Below the pieces are notes generated by a model. The model searched no databases, was not told the DNA's origin, and saw nothing but the letters and a program-made list of their open reading frames with translations. This document shows positions 16,686 through 24,285 of a stretch of 36,570 nucleotides of DNA, one piece after another. Numbering within the stretch: position 1 is the first letter of the stretch; the number at the start of each line of letters is the position of its first letter. A program made the position numbers and the translations under genes. The stretch is from Chitinophagaceae bacterium (GTDB lineage: Bacteria > Bacteroidota > Bacteroidia > Chitinophagales > Chitinophagaceae): positions 1 through 36,570 of the forward strand of contig CANBQT010000032.1 in the NCBI GenBank assembly GCA_947371755.1, written 5' to 3'.

Positions 16686-17510
16686 ATGGAAAAGATGCAA
16701 ATTCTCAAAGCCGATCTGCTTGAAATTATTTTTGATGGCAGAAACAAATCTTATGGTGCTTATGACCTCCGTAAGACTTATAACAAACGTATTGCTAATG
16801 CGTTAACCGGAACTTTTTTTGTGGCATTTTTATTTGTGATCAGTACAGTTATTGCAAACTCCTCAAAAAAGAATGCCAAGCCACCCATCATTCAGGATAT
16901 TACTCTTGAAAAATTACTGCCTCCTGATGAGATCAAATCAGATCCTCTGCCTTTGCCAAAACAAGAACTACCTAAAATGGCAATGTCTCAGTTCACCGCA
17001 CCCAAAATCACCAATGATGTACTGGTGGATGAAAATGATGAGATCAAACCAATAGAACAAATGGAGAACACAGTGATTGGAAATAAGCATCAAGAAGGTT
17101 CACCTGACGTTGGTATCATTGGAGCACCTGTGGAAAGTAGTATTGATAAAGTTGAATTGCCTAACAATGTTGATGAATACGAGAAAACATTTTATGTGGT
17201 TCAAAATCCTGCAGAATTTCCAGGAGGATTACCTGCTTGGTCGAAGTATCTGGAACGTAACTTAAACAGAGATTTACCCATCAATAACGGTGCACCAGCA
17301 GGAAAATATACAGTAGTGGTAGCATTTACGGTAGACAAAAATGGCGTTATTTCAGATGTGCTTGCAGAAAATAATCCGGGCTATGGCACCGATGCAGAAG
17401 CTATCCGTGTGATCAAAAAAGGTCCATCCTGGAAGCCTGCCATTCAAAATGGCAGAAATGTAATTTATCGGCATAAACAGAGTATTACATTTCAAGTGGC
17501 AGAAGAATAA
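16686..17510 (+). CDS. TonB family protein, diverged tandem paralogue
   Basis: The 274-residue protein aligns with the preceding TonB over its whole length. Both share GRNKSYGAYDLR near residue 18, a membrane helix at about 38-58, and an almost identical last 90 residues with PAEFPGGLPAWSKYLERNLN and GPSWKPA. The start at 16686 puts the shared ILxAD motif at the same residue number in both proteins. The periplasmic spacer has diverged most: the eight-proline run is reduced to DPLPLPKQELP and the Lys/Glu track is shorter. It lies behind a terminator, so it is probably expressed independently. It may serve a different set of receptors or a shorter periplasmic reach (inference). No terminator follows. 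Confidence 0.92.
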   Translation: MEKMQILKADLLEIIFDGRNKSYGAYDLRKTYNKRIANALTGTFFVAFLFVISTVIANSSKKNAKPPIIQDITLEKLLPPDEIKSDPLPLPKQELPKMAMSQFTAPKITNDVLVDENDEIKPIEQMENTVIGNKHQEGSPDVGIIGAPVESSIDKVELPNNVDEYEKTFYVVQNPAEFPGGLPAWSKYLERNLNRDLPINNGAPAGKYTVVVAFTVDKNGVISDVLAENNPGYGTDAEAIRVIKKGPSWKPAIQNGRNVIYRHKQSITFQVAEE

Positions 17511-17537
17511 GTTTAAAATATATGATAGTGGTACGGA

Positions 17538-17738
17538 ATGAAAAAGTAAAAATAAAAAAGTAAAAATAAAAAAGTGAGGAATAAAAAGAGCGGGGAATAA
17601 AAAAGTGAGGGATAAAAAGTGTGGAATTAAAAAGGGGGATAAAAAAGTGAGAAATAAAAAGAGTATGGAATAAAAAGTGTGGAATTAAAAAGTGAGAAAT
17701 AAAAAGAGTATGGAATAAAAAGTCTGGAATTAAAAAGT
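17538..17738. repeat. A-rich minisatellite (degenerate 12-16-bp unit, 45-bp higher-order copy)
   Basis: About 200 bases consist of imperfect repeats of a unit like GTGGAATAAAAA, with variants GTGAGGAATAAAAAGAG and GTGTGGAATTAAAAAG. A higher-order 45-bp unit occurs twice in tandem (17647-17691 and 17692-17736) with one difference (G/C at copy position 33), which points to recent slippage duplication. Stop codons occur in all plus-strand frames, so it is not coding. It occupies most of the gap between the second tonB and mnmE. Confidence 0.85.
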
Positions 17739-17740
17739 TT

Positions 17741-17800
17741 CCCCTCCCAAGTATGCTTGGGAGGGGTGGCTGGAGCGGCTGAGCGAACAGACGGGGTGGG
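17741..17800. repeat. GC-rich palindromic element, likely dispersed extragenic repeat
   Basis: CCCCTCCCAAG (17741-17751) pairs perfectly with CTTGGGAGGGG (17756-17766) around the loop TATG. A GC-rich tail ending in GACGGGGTGGG follows. Base composition is sharply different from the A-rich repeat on its left and the AT-rich promoter region on its right. The layout (palindrome plus GGGGTGG tail) resembles dispersed repeats I recall from intergenic regions of Bacteroidota genomes. Only one copy is in this window, so repetition is not shown here. No U-run follows on the plus strand, so it is not a normal terminator. Confidence 0.55.
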
Positions 17801-17836
17801 TATGATCTCTAATGCAAATTTTTATTTTTAAGGCCT

Positions 17837-17844
17837 TATTTTTG
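17837..17844 (+). promoter_or_regulatory. Possible -7 promoter box (TATTTTTG) for mnmE
   Basis: TATTTTTG is an exact match to TAnnTTTG and lies 14 nt before the mnmE ATG. The expected -33 TTG is not visible; the upstream DNA is a T-rich stretch (17819-17829). A very short leader would result. Confidence 0.4.
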
Positions 17845-17858
17845 TTGAAATTAGCAGA

Positions 17859-19241
17859 ATGGCAAATAAGCAACAGCTTTGGGATGATACAATCGTAGCA
17901 CTGGCTACTGCGCCGGGTATTGGTGCTATTTCTGTAATCAGGTTAAGCGGAAATGATACCATTGCTATTGTAAACAGTTTATTTCCATCTAAAGATCTTG
18001 CTAAGCAAGCTTCACATACGCTTCATGTTGGGTATTTAAAACAAAATAATGAATTGCTGGATGAAGTTGTCATTGCGTTATTTAAAGGACCAACTTCTTA
18101 TACAGGTGAAGATGTGATTGAAATAAGTTGTCACGGTTCTAATTTCATTGTTGAAAAGATCATTAAAGCCATTTGCAATTTGGGCGTGCGTATCGCAAAG
18201 CCTGGAGAGTTTACGCAGCGTGCATTTCTGAACGGGAAAATGGATTTAGCACAAGCAGAATCAGTAGCAGACCTGATTGCAAGCAATACAGAAGCAAGTA
18301 GAAAAACAGCTTTGAACAATATGCGTGGTGGTTTTTCATCGGCATTGCATCAATTAAGAGAAGAGCTGATAAAATTCTCTGCTTTAATTGAATTAGAACT
18401 TGATTTCTCACAAGAAGACGTTGCATTTGCCGATCGCAAGCAATTGTATCAGCTTATAGGTACCCTTGCAAAATCCACTAATGAATTATTGCATTCCTTC
18501 CAATTGGGTAATGTGATCAAGAATGGCGTTCAGGTAGCCATCATTGGCAAGCCGAACGCAGGCAAGAGTACATTGCTAAATAGTTTATTAAACGAAAACA
18601 GAGCCATTGTAAGCGAAATAGCGGGTACTACTCGTGATACAGTAGAGGAAGTATTAAATATCGAAGGGGTGTTATTTAGATTAATAGATACTGCAGGGAT
18701 TCGGGAACATAGTAAAGACCTGATTGAGACTATTGGAATTGAAAAGAGTTTTGAGAAAATGCGTGCTGCAGATATTGTAATGTATTTGTTTGATGTGAAT
18801 GAAATGGATGCAAATGGAATACAAGAAATTGTACATGGATTTAAGAAAGAAAATATTCAATACCTGCTCATTGGAAATAAAGTGGATGGAGTAGAATCTA
18901 TGGTAGCGGAAAAGTTTAGTGCTTTCCCAGAGATCATCTTCATTTCAGCAAAACAAAACAGACAAATAAATCAACTCAAAAAATCGTTAGTGGCAAAAGC
19001 CATCAGTGGCGACATTCTAGCAGATGCTACAATCGTAACCAATGCCCGACACTATGATGCCTTGAAACAATTAGGTAATTCGTTAACAGATGTATTGCAG
19101 GGATTAGATAACGACATACCAAGTGATCTGATTGCGATGGATATTCGTCAGTGCTTACATTACCTCGGACTGATTACTGGAGAAATCACTAATGAAGATC
19201 AACTTGATTTCATTTTCTCTAAATTCTGTATTGGAAAGTAA
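17859..19241 (+). CDS. mnmE: tRNA uridine-5-carboxymethylaminomethyl(34) synthesis GTPase MnmE
   Basis: MnmE, with MnmG, modifies the wobble uridine of certain tRNAs in the cytoplasm. The 460-residue protein has the N-terminal formyl-THF-binding-like domain (1-118, with TAPGIGAISVIRLSG) and a helical domain. The inserted G domain has P-loop GKPNAGKS (230-237), switch GTTRDTVEE, DTAG (277-280) and NKVD (340-343). The C-terminal FCIGK holds the catalytic Cys of the family. The start at 17859 gives the usual N-terminus. Everything needed for function is present. The gene stands alone and converges with the photolyase-related gene (58-nt gap, no clear terminator). Confidence 0.98.
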   Translation: MANKQQLWDDTIVALATAPGIGAISVIRLSGNDTIAIVNSLFPSKDLAKQASHTLHVGYLKQNNELLDEVVIALFKGPTSYTGEDVIEISCHGSNFIVEKIIKAICNLGVRIAKPGEFTQRAFLNGKMDLAQAESVADLIASNTEASRKTALNNMRGGFSSALHQLREELIKFSALIELELDFSQEDVAFADRKQLYQLIGTLAKSTNELLHSFQLGNVIKNGVQVAIIGKPNAGKSTLLNSLLNENRAIVSEIAGTTRDTVEEVLNIEGVLFRLIDTAGIREHSKDLIETIGIEKSFEKMRAADIVMYLFDVNEMDANGIQEIVHGFKKENIQYLLIGNKVDGVESMVAEKFSAFPEIIFISAKQNRQINQLKKSLVAKAISGDILADATIVTNARHYDALKQLGNSLTDVLQGLDNDIPSDLIAMDIRQCLHYLGLITGEITNEDQLDFIFSKFCIGK

Positions 19242-19299
19242 CTTAATTCATATTCCATATCTATACAAATTAAAATTTCTGCGGATTTTGAATATCTCG

Positions 19300-20772
19300 T
19301 TAAAGTGATTGTAGAAATTTTTCTGCAATGCTTAAGTGTAATTGTTTTTTCAATTCTGGCATTTTATCAAAAGTGTTAACCAGCATTCCCAGTCTTGGAT
19401 TTTGTAAGAAAAAATTTCTATGGGTATGCATAAATCGCCAAAAAAGTCCATCCCAAACCACTTGCCAATCCCCCTTTTTATAATCACTCATTTTTAATAA
19501 ATAGTTACTGCCACTGATATATGGTTTTGTAGCCATTAATCCTCCATCTGCAAATTGGCTCATGCCATAAACGTTTGGCACCATTACCCAATCATAAGAA
19601 TCTATGAATAATTCCATAAACCAACGATACACTTCGTTCGGGTCAAATTCACACAATAGCATAAAGTTGCCTATTACCATTAATCTCTCAATGTGATGAC
19701 AATAACCGGTTTCTAGAACTTTCTTAATAGTAGTATCTAATGGCTCAATTCCTGTTGTGCCATTCCAGAAAGAAAGTGGAATTTTTCTGCTAAACCCCCA
19801 ATAATTTTTGGTACGCTCTTCTGTTCCTTTCAATTCATATACGGCTCTGATAAATTCCCTCCATCCTAAAATTTGTCTGATAAAACCCTCCAAAGAATTT
19901 AGTGGAATGTGGTTGTTTCTTGTATACTTCAATGCTTCATCAATCACATATTGTGGGCTTAGCAAGCCCACATTCAGGAGTGGCGCTATGATACTGTGGT
20001 GAAGAAAATTATTATCAGTAAGGATAGCGTCTTCATAAGCTCCAAAATCAGAAAACCTTAGGTTAAAAAAATCAGCGAGCCAGTTTTTACTTTCTTCAAA
20101 AGTAGCTGGATAAATATAATCGGAATTTATACTCCCATAATTATTGGCAAAATATTTTTGGGTATAGGTGATGGCTTCTAAATAATAGGTATTTGGTTGC
20201 AAAATATTGATCTTAGGAGGAGTTTTTCCTTTCGGATATTTTAAACGATTCTCATCGTCATAGGTCCATTTACCACCCATTGGCTTTTGTTGATCATCTA
20301 ATAATATATTCCTGCTTTGCCTTTGATTTTTATAGAATTCAGTTTGAAACAAACGTTTCTTATCTTTAAAATAGGCGCTAATTTCTTCTGCAGAATTAAT
20401 AAATAGGGAACTTTTATTTTTTGTCAGTTCAATTTGATACATTCTGCATCCTTTTTCGATACGATCCTCAAGCCAACAATCTGTGGTGTCGATATATTCT
20501 AAACTATATATACCCTTTGTTTTCAAAAAAGGAATAAGCTTTCTAATGTCGGATAACTCATCAAAAGAGTTGATATATTGTATTTGTATTTTTTTCGACT
20601 CAAGATAGCTGGCATAAAATTTCATGCTAGCTCTATGAAAAATTATTTTTTGTTTGTGAAAATTGTATTGGTTAAAAAATAAGGACTCTTCGACTAAATA
20701 AATAGTATTACATGTTGTTGTGAGTATATTTTCTTCAAATAATTGATGAGGAAAAATGAGGCCTATCTTCAT
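19300..20772 (-). CDS. Cryptochrome/photolyase-related protein of the FeS-BCP (PhrB-like) lineage, without Fe-S cysteines
   Basis: The 490-residue protein has the N-terminal DPRP-type domain (starts MKIGLIFPHQLFEEN) and the C-terminal FAD-binding helical domain. Hallmarks are GYCHHIERLMVIGNF, DWVMVPNVYGMSQFADGG and TKPYISGSNYL, matching the bacterial (6-4) photolyase PhrB family as I recall it. In PhrB a [4Fe-4S] cluster is held by four Cys, three of them just after the MSDY motif. Here MSDY (428-431) is followed by KKGDWQVVWDG with no Cys and a shorter segment, and the fourth Cys position (near LDTTIKK) is also not Cys. The protein should bind FAD and possibly a lumazine-type antenna but no Fe-S cluster. 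Its ATG is 1 nt after the stop of the upstream photolyase gene (TAG-T-ATG), so the two are almost certainly translated together. Confidence 0.88.
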   Translation of the reverse strand: MKIGLIFPHQLFEENILTTTCNTIYLVEESLFFNQYNFHKQKIIFHRASMKFYASYLESKKIQIQYINSFDELSDIRKLIPFLKTKGIYSLEYIDTTDCWLEDRIEKGCRMYQIELTKNKSSLFINSAEEISAYFKDKKRLFQTEFYKNQRQSRNILLDDQQKPMGGKWTYDDENRLKYPKGKTPPKINILQPNTYYLEAITYTQKYFANNYGSINSDYIYPATFEESKNWLADFFNLRFSDFGAYEDAILTDNNFLHHSIIAPLLNVGLLSPQYVIDEALKYTRNNHIPLNSLEGFIRQILGWREFIRAVYELKGTEERTKNYWGFSRKIPLSFWNGTTGIEPLDTTIKKVLETGYCHHIERLMVIGNFMLLCEFDPNEVYRWFMELFIDSYDWVMVPNVYGMSQFADGGLMATKPYISGSNYLLKMSDYKKGDWQVVWDGLFWRFMHTHRNFFLQNPRLGMLVNTFDKMPELKKQLHLSIAEKFLQSL

Positions 20773-20773
20773 A

Positions 20774-22258
20774 CTATAATTTTGAACGTTTATTTACTTC
20801 TGTGTTTACATGTTTTTTCAAAATTCGGCTCCCCTCTTTTTTTACAGCAGCTGTTTTTCTAAATTGCCAAACTATATCGCTAGCTGCTTTCCGCGTTGCT
20901 TCAATATCTACAATTGGTCTGGGATAATCTTTGCCAATAATTACCTGATGTATCGTTTGTTCCATTGCAGACATTTTCCAGGGCTCATGTATTAACGCAG
21001 CAGGCACATCTTTCAATTCAGGAATCCATGTTTTTATAAAAATACCATCCTCATCATGCTCTACTGAGTTTTTTATAGGATTATAAATCCGAATAGTGTT
21101 GATACCCGTAACACCAGATTGCATTTGTAACTGCGGGTAATGTATGCCGGGCTCATAGTCTAAAAATTGCTTGGCCAAAAAATGTAGTTCTCGCCAGTCT
21201 TGCCATAGGTTAAATACAAAAAATGAAACTACCATTGCTCTCATTCTGAAATTTAAATAACCCGTTGCTACCAAACATCTCATGCAGGCATCTATTATTG
21301 GAACACCGGTTTGCCCGGTTTGCCAAGCCAAAATGTATGTTTCATTCTTTGGCTTTACAATACTATCGTATGCTTTGTTTACATTTTCGAATTCCATACT
21401 ACATTCGTCTTCGAATTTTTGCATGAAATGACAATGCCAGTGTAACCTAGAAATGAAATTAGATAAGGCTTTTTTATTAGAAGCACTGGAGTAGTGCTGC
21501 ATGGTATATTGGTAAACCATCCGCATGCTGATATTGCCATAACTGAGATAGGGCGAAATTCTACTACACCCCTTTCGACTTAAAGCGGGTTTAGAAATAT
21601 GCTTTGAATAATTTATATATCTCTCCTTTATAAAGCTCTGCAAATATTTCCAAGCATAAATTTCTCCTCCAGCTTGAAATAGTGTATGGTGGGTAGTGAT
21701 TTCAATGGGTAGTTTTGGCCCCTTGTTTTTTTCGTAAAAAACGGGATTGATTTTTAAAAAGTTCCAGTTAGTTTCATCAACAATTTTTGGTGGTTCCTGC
21801 ATCTTTTTTTTCCAATGCTTTTCCCACTCCTTTCTTGTTTTTAATTTTCTAATAACACCATTATGCTGGTATTCTTTCCATACTATTTCATTAACGCTCG
21901 AAAATATTTTAACCGAAAGATCTCTATCGTAACTGATTTTATTCCCAATTTCCTGGTGTGAAAAAATTGTTTTGATGTGATAATGAGCTTCGATCTTCTG
22001 GAATACCTCTATTGCTTCATCATGAAAAACAGCAATCTGTGTTTTCAAATCAGCAAGCTTAGATTGCATTTCTTGAATTGATTGATATATAAAACGCCAA
22101 TGTCTGACATCGCTGTCAACATAGTTCATGATACTAGGCTCAAAACAGTAAATAAGTAAAACCGGGAGTGATTGTTTTTGAGCAAAGTAAAGTGGCGCAT
22201 GATCTGTAAAACGCAAATCTCTCTTAAACCATACAATGGCAATGTCTTGTTTTACCAT
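20774..22258 (-). CDS. Cryptochrome/deoxyribodipyrimidine photolyase family protein (divergent FAD pocket)
   Basis: The 494-residue protein has the N-terminal photolyase alpha/beta domain ([16 protein letters not shown], residues 8-23). The FAD-binding domain contains [45 protein letters not shown] and [17 protein letters not shown]. Between them, the common photolyase segment NNGGWQWAASTG is replaced by [15 protein letters not shown], so the Trp residues and the Asn facing the flavin N5 are changed. This places it in a divergent photolyase/cryptochrome clade; I recall similar sequences in other Bacteroidota. Whether it repairs DNA or senses light cannot be settled from sequence. It is preceded by two micro-protein genes (29-nt gap) and followed by the PhrB-like gene in one operon. 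The C-terminus is strongly basic. Confidence 0.9.
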   Translation of the reverse strand: MVKQDIAIVWFKRDLRFTDHAPLYFAQKQSLPVLLIYCFEPSIMNYVDSDVRHWRFIYQSIQEMQSKLADLKTQIAVFHDEAIEVFQKIEAHYHIKTIFSHQEIGNKISYDRDLSVKIFSSVNEIVWKEYQHNGVIRKLKTRKEWEKHWKKKMQEPPKIVDETNWNFLKINPVFYEKNKGPKLPIEITTHHTLFQAGGEIYAWKYLQSFIKERYINYSKHISKPALSRKGCSRISPYLSYGNISMRMVYQYTMQHYSSASNKKALSNFISRLHWHCHFMQKFEDECSMEFENVNKAYDSIVKPKNETYILAWQTGQTGVPIIDACMRCLVATGYLNFRMRAMVVSFFVFNLWQDWRELHFLAKQFLDYEPGIHYPQLQMQSGVTGINTIRIYNPIKNSVEHDEDGIFIKTWIPELKDVPAALIHEPWKMSAMEQTIHQVIIGKDYPRPIVDIEATRKAASDIVWQFRKTAAVKKEGSRILKKHVNTEVNKRSKL

Positions 22259-22287
22259 GATTTCTGATTTGCATTTTATACCGACAA

Positions 22288-22395
22288 TTATTTTCCATAT
22301 TTGCCAGAATTGATACCTTTAATTAAGGCAACACAAAAGAAGAAAAAGCACACTGTAACTAACCCAGTTAATATTAAAAAATCTAAATTTTCCAT
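22288..22395 (-). CDS. 35-residue single-pass membrane micro-protein
   Basis: A short frame starts ATG at 22395 and ends TAA at 22288. The product begins [20 protein letters not shown] and ends [11 protein letters not shown]. One hydrophobic helix spans about residues 5-26 and a basic, Gly-rich tail follows. The start is 3 nt after the stop of the preceding micro-protein (TAA-CTC-ATG), and the photolyase ATG is 29 nt downstream. The tight spacing, a complete membrane helix and the basic cytosolic tail support a real gene. No known family is recognised. Confidence 0.65.
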   Translation of the reverse strand: MENLDFLILTGLVTVCFFFFCVALIKGINSGKYGK

Positions 22396-22398
22396 GAG

Positions 22399-22575
22399 TT
22401 AATCTTTTTTTGAGTTCAAATAAATTAGTAGAATAAGCATAGTAGGAGGCCATAATCCAATGAAAATTGCCCGGTCATGGTCCTTGAGAATGGTGTAGTA
22501 ATACTCGGAAATAAAAATGATGATTACAGCTAATAAAGCAATCACAATTTCAAAAAAAGAAAATTTATTTTTCAT
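22399..22575 (-). CDS. 58-residue two-helix membrane micro-protein
   Basis: A short frame starts ATG at 22575 and ends TAA at 22399. The N-terminus is MKNKFSFFEIVIALLAVIII. Two hydrophobic segments (about 8-23 and 37-53) flank a polar loop containing LKDHDRAIFIGLWPPT, and the C-terminus is NSKKD. The DHDRA...GLWPPT loop looks specific rather than random, and I have a general recollection of similar short proteins in Bacteroidota, not tied to a named family. It is the first gene of the minus-strand photolyase operon. Translational coupling to the next micro-protein is likely. Function unknown. Confidence 0.72.
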   Translation of the reverse strand: MKNKFSFFEIVIALLAVIIIFISEYYYTILKDHDRAIFIGLWPPTMLILLIYLNSKKD

Positions 22576-22963
22576 CAGTGTTGTTTTTTGAATTTAAATG
22601 GAGTTTCAGAATACGAAAAGAGAAATTATAAGGCATAAAGCTCCTGTAAACTTGAAAACATCAAATTGATGAAAAGGTTCATTATTGTTATATTTTTCCT
22701 GAACTTATTGCTCTGAAATCAATTAAAATCAGCTAATACCATCTATTTTTAGGAAATAGCAATAGTTCAATCTGTCTTCAATTAATCATTAATAAATTGA
22801 GAAAGAAATCATTTGAATCATATGCCAGTGTGCCAACAAGTAAAAGATGTAAGTTTTAAAATTAATTTTCTAATAGATTTTTAAATAAGCAATTTAATTT
22901 TATACTGCATAAGTCTAAGTAATCATCTCTAAGATTTATAAGTAGTTGAAAAAAAAATATCCT
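22576..22963. other. Divergent intergenic region between photolyase operon and lipocalin gene
   Basis: These 388 AT-rich bases hold no convincing frame (only stretches of about 20 codons). They must carry the promoters of both arms of the locus. No clear TAnnTTTG box is seen on either strand. A 13-bp palindrome (listed separately) and a weaker CTATTT-N5-AAATAG repeat (22743-22759) are present. The length and lack of genes fit a shared regulatory region, but no regulator gene is in the window. Confidence 0.6.
22659..22671. promoter_or_regulatory. Palindrome CATCAA-A-TTGATG, candidate operator
   Basis: A perfect odd palindrome (6 + 1 + 6) sits 84 nt upstream of the first micro-protein start and about 290 nt from the lipocalin start. 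Its size fits a dimeric helix-turn-helix regulator. No second copy was noticed in the region, so it may be chance in AT-rich DNA. Confidence 0.3.
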
Positions 22964-23518
22964 ATGAAATATATATTTTTCAAACAAGTGCTATTACTCC
23001 CTTTGATAATAATTTCACTGATTATATTGTTTCTTTTTATGACACCAATCAACAATCACGCACAAACACTGCAAACTGTTCCAAGGGTTGACTTAACAAA
23101 ATATGCGGGTAAATGGTATGAAATTGCCTCTTATCCTCAATATTTTCAAAAAGGGTGTCACTGTACAACAGCCGAATACACATTAAGCGATAAAGGATAT
23201 GTGATTGTTGAAAATAGATGTAATAAAGACAGTGTAAATGGAAGACAATCTTATATCAAAGGGAAGGCTTTCGTAGAAGAAGGTTCTGAGAATGCCAAGT
23301 TGAAGGTGCAATTCTTTTGGCCATTCAAAGCAAAATATTGGATCATTGATTTGGCCAGTGATTATAGTTATGCGGTTGTTAGTCACCCCAATAAAAAATA
23401 TTTATGGATTCTCTCAAGAACTCCCAGAATGAGTGATAAAGTTTACCAAGAGATACTTTCCAGGCTTAGTACCAAAGGATTTGACCTGACGAAACTTCAA
23501 ATAACAGAACAATTGTGA
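22964..23518 (+). CDS. Lipocalin family protein (Blc-like)
   Basis: Bacterial lipocalins are small beta-barrels that bind lipids or other hydrophobic ligands in the envelope. I use ATG 22964 (MKYIFFKQVL), giving 184 residues. An in-frame TTG six codons earlier (22946) is possible but adds only MKKKYP. Residues 1-34 are a long hydrophobic segment ending NNHAQ, so it is exported or membrane-anchored; there is no lipobox Cys. The lipocalin GxW motif is in YAGKWYEIASYP, and a later FFWPFKAKYWIIDL and YLWILSRTP match the family. A C-x-C pair (GCHCTTAEY) follows the first strand. It is the first gene of the plus-strand arm. Confidence 0.9.
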   Translation: MKYIFFKQVLLLPLIIISLIILFLFMTPINNHAQTLQTVPRVDLTKYAGKWYEIASYPQYFQKGCHCTTAEYTLSDKGYVIVENRCNKDSVNGRQSYIKGKAFVEEGSENAKLKVQFFWPFKAKYWIIDLASDYSYAVVSHPNKKYLWILSRTPRMSDKVYQEILSRLSTKGFDLTKLQITEQL

Positions 23519-23602
23519 CTCGCATAAAGGGGTATTGAAATTGTTTTGTGAATTGTTTAAAGCGATATTATTTTTTAGTATTTTACAAAAAATGAACAGT
23601 TT

Positions 23603-24271
23603 ATGTGTTTTTCTGCAACTGCAAGTTTTGGTGCAAGTATCATGCTTGCAGGAATTAGTACCATCTCAGTAATAAAAGCAAAGACTCCTTCTGTAAAGAT
23701 TTTAGCTGTTATACCATTCATTTTTTCATTGCAACAATTTTCTGAAGGATTTGTATGGTTATCGCTTACAAGAGAGAATTTTGCTTCGTGGAAGTTTCCA
23801 TGTATGTATACTTTTTTATTTTTTGCGGAAGTCATTTGGTCAATAGGGATTTCTTTTTCAATGATGATTTTTGAAAAAGAAGAGAAACGAAAAAAAATTT
23901 TGCAAGCTATATTTTATGGAAGTATTTTATTTGCTGCAGTATTAGCGTATTCACTTTTTTATTATACAGCAGATGTAAAAGTAATCGGGAATCATGTGTT
24001 GTATTCGGTGAATACACCGGATAATTTTAAATCCATTACCAACTTATTCTATTTTTTTACTGCAGTGCTTCCTCCATTTCTTTCTTCAGAAAAAAAAGCT
24101 TGGTTGATTGGAATTGCTTTAATTGTGTCTTATTTGATAGCTACAATATTTTTTAAAGAGTATATCATTTCAATTTGGTGTTACTTTGCTACCATTATCA
24201 GCGTGATCATCCTATGGATAATATTGGAAAATAAAAATAATCATCATATTTATTCAAATGCTCATATTTAA
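23603..24271 (+). CDS. DUF6629-like polytopic membrane protein
   Basis: The 222-residue protein starts MCFSATASFGAS, the N-terminal signature I associate with DUF6629 proteins of unknown function. Seven hydrophobic segments are visible (about 5-24, 31-55, 68-90, 98-121, then three more before residue 212). The motif QQFSEGFVWLSL in the second segment contains polar residues within the membrane. It is flanked by the lipocalin gene (84 nt) and a SOUL gene (14 nt), so it is likely co-expressed with the latter. A weak promoter-like arrangement (TTTTG, 20 nt, TATTTTTT) lies between 23540 and 23580. The role is unknown. Confidence 0.72.
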   Translation: MCFSATASFGASIMLAGISTISVIKAKTPSVKILAVIPFIFSLQQFSEGFVWLSLTRENFASWKFPCMYTFLFFAEVIWSIGISFSMMIFEKEEKRKKILQAIFYGSILFAAVLAYSLFYYTADVKVIGNHVLYSVNTPDNFKSITNLFYFFTAVLPPFLSSEKKAWLIGIALIVSYLIATIFFKEYIISIWCYFATIISVIILWIILENKNNHHIYSNAHI

Positions 24272-24285
24272 ATAGAACCAGTACA

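Noticed and set aside
17538..17738. Possible CRISPR array
   Set aside because: The units are short, degenerate and directly adjoining, with no unique spacers and no cas genes nearby; it is a minisatellite.
22822..22884. Frame of about 20 codons (ATGCCAGTG...) before the lipocalin gene
   Set aside because: It is too short, without ribosome-binding context or hydrophobic pattern, and is expected by chance.
22946..22963. TTG start six codons before the lipocalin ATG
   Set aside because: The ATG at 22964 directly begins a good hydrophobic export segment; the extension adds only a few Lys residues.
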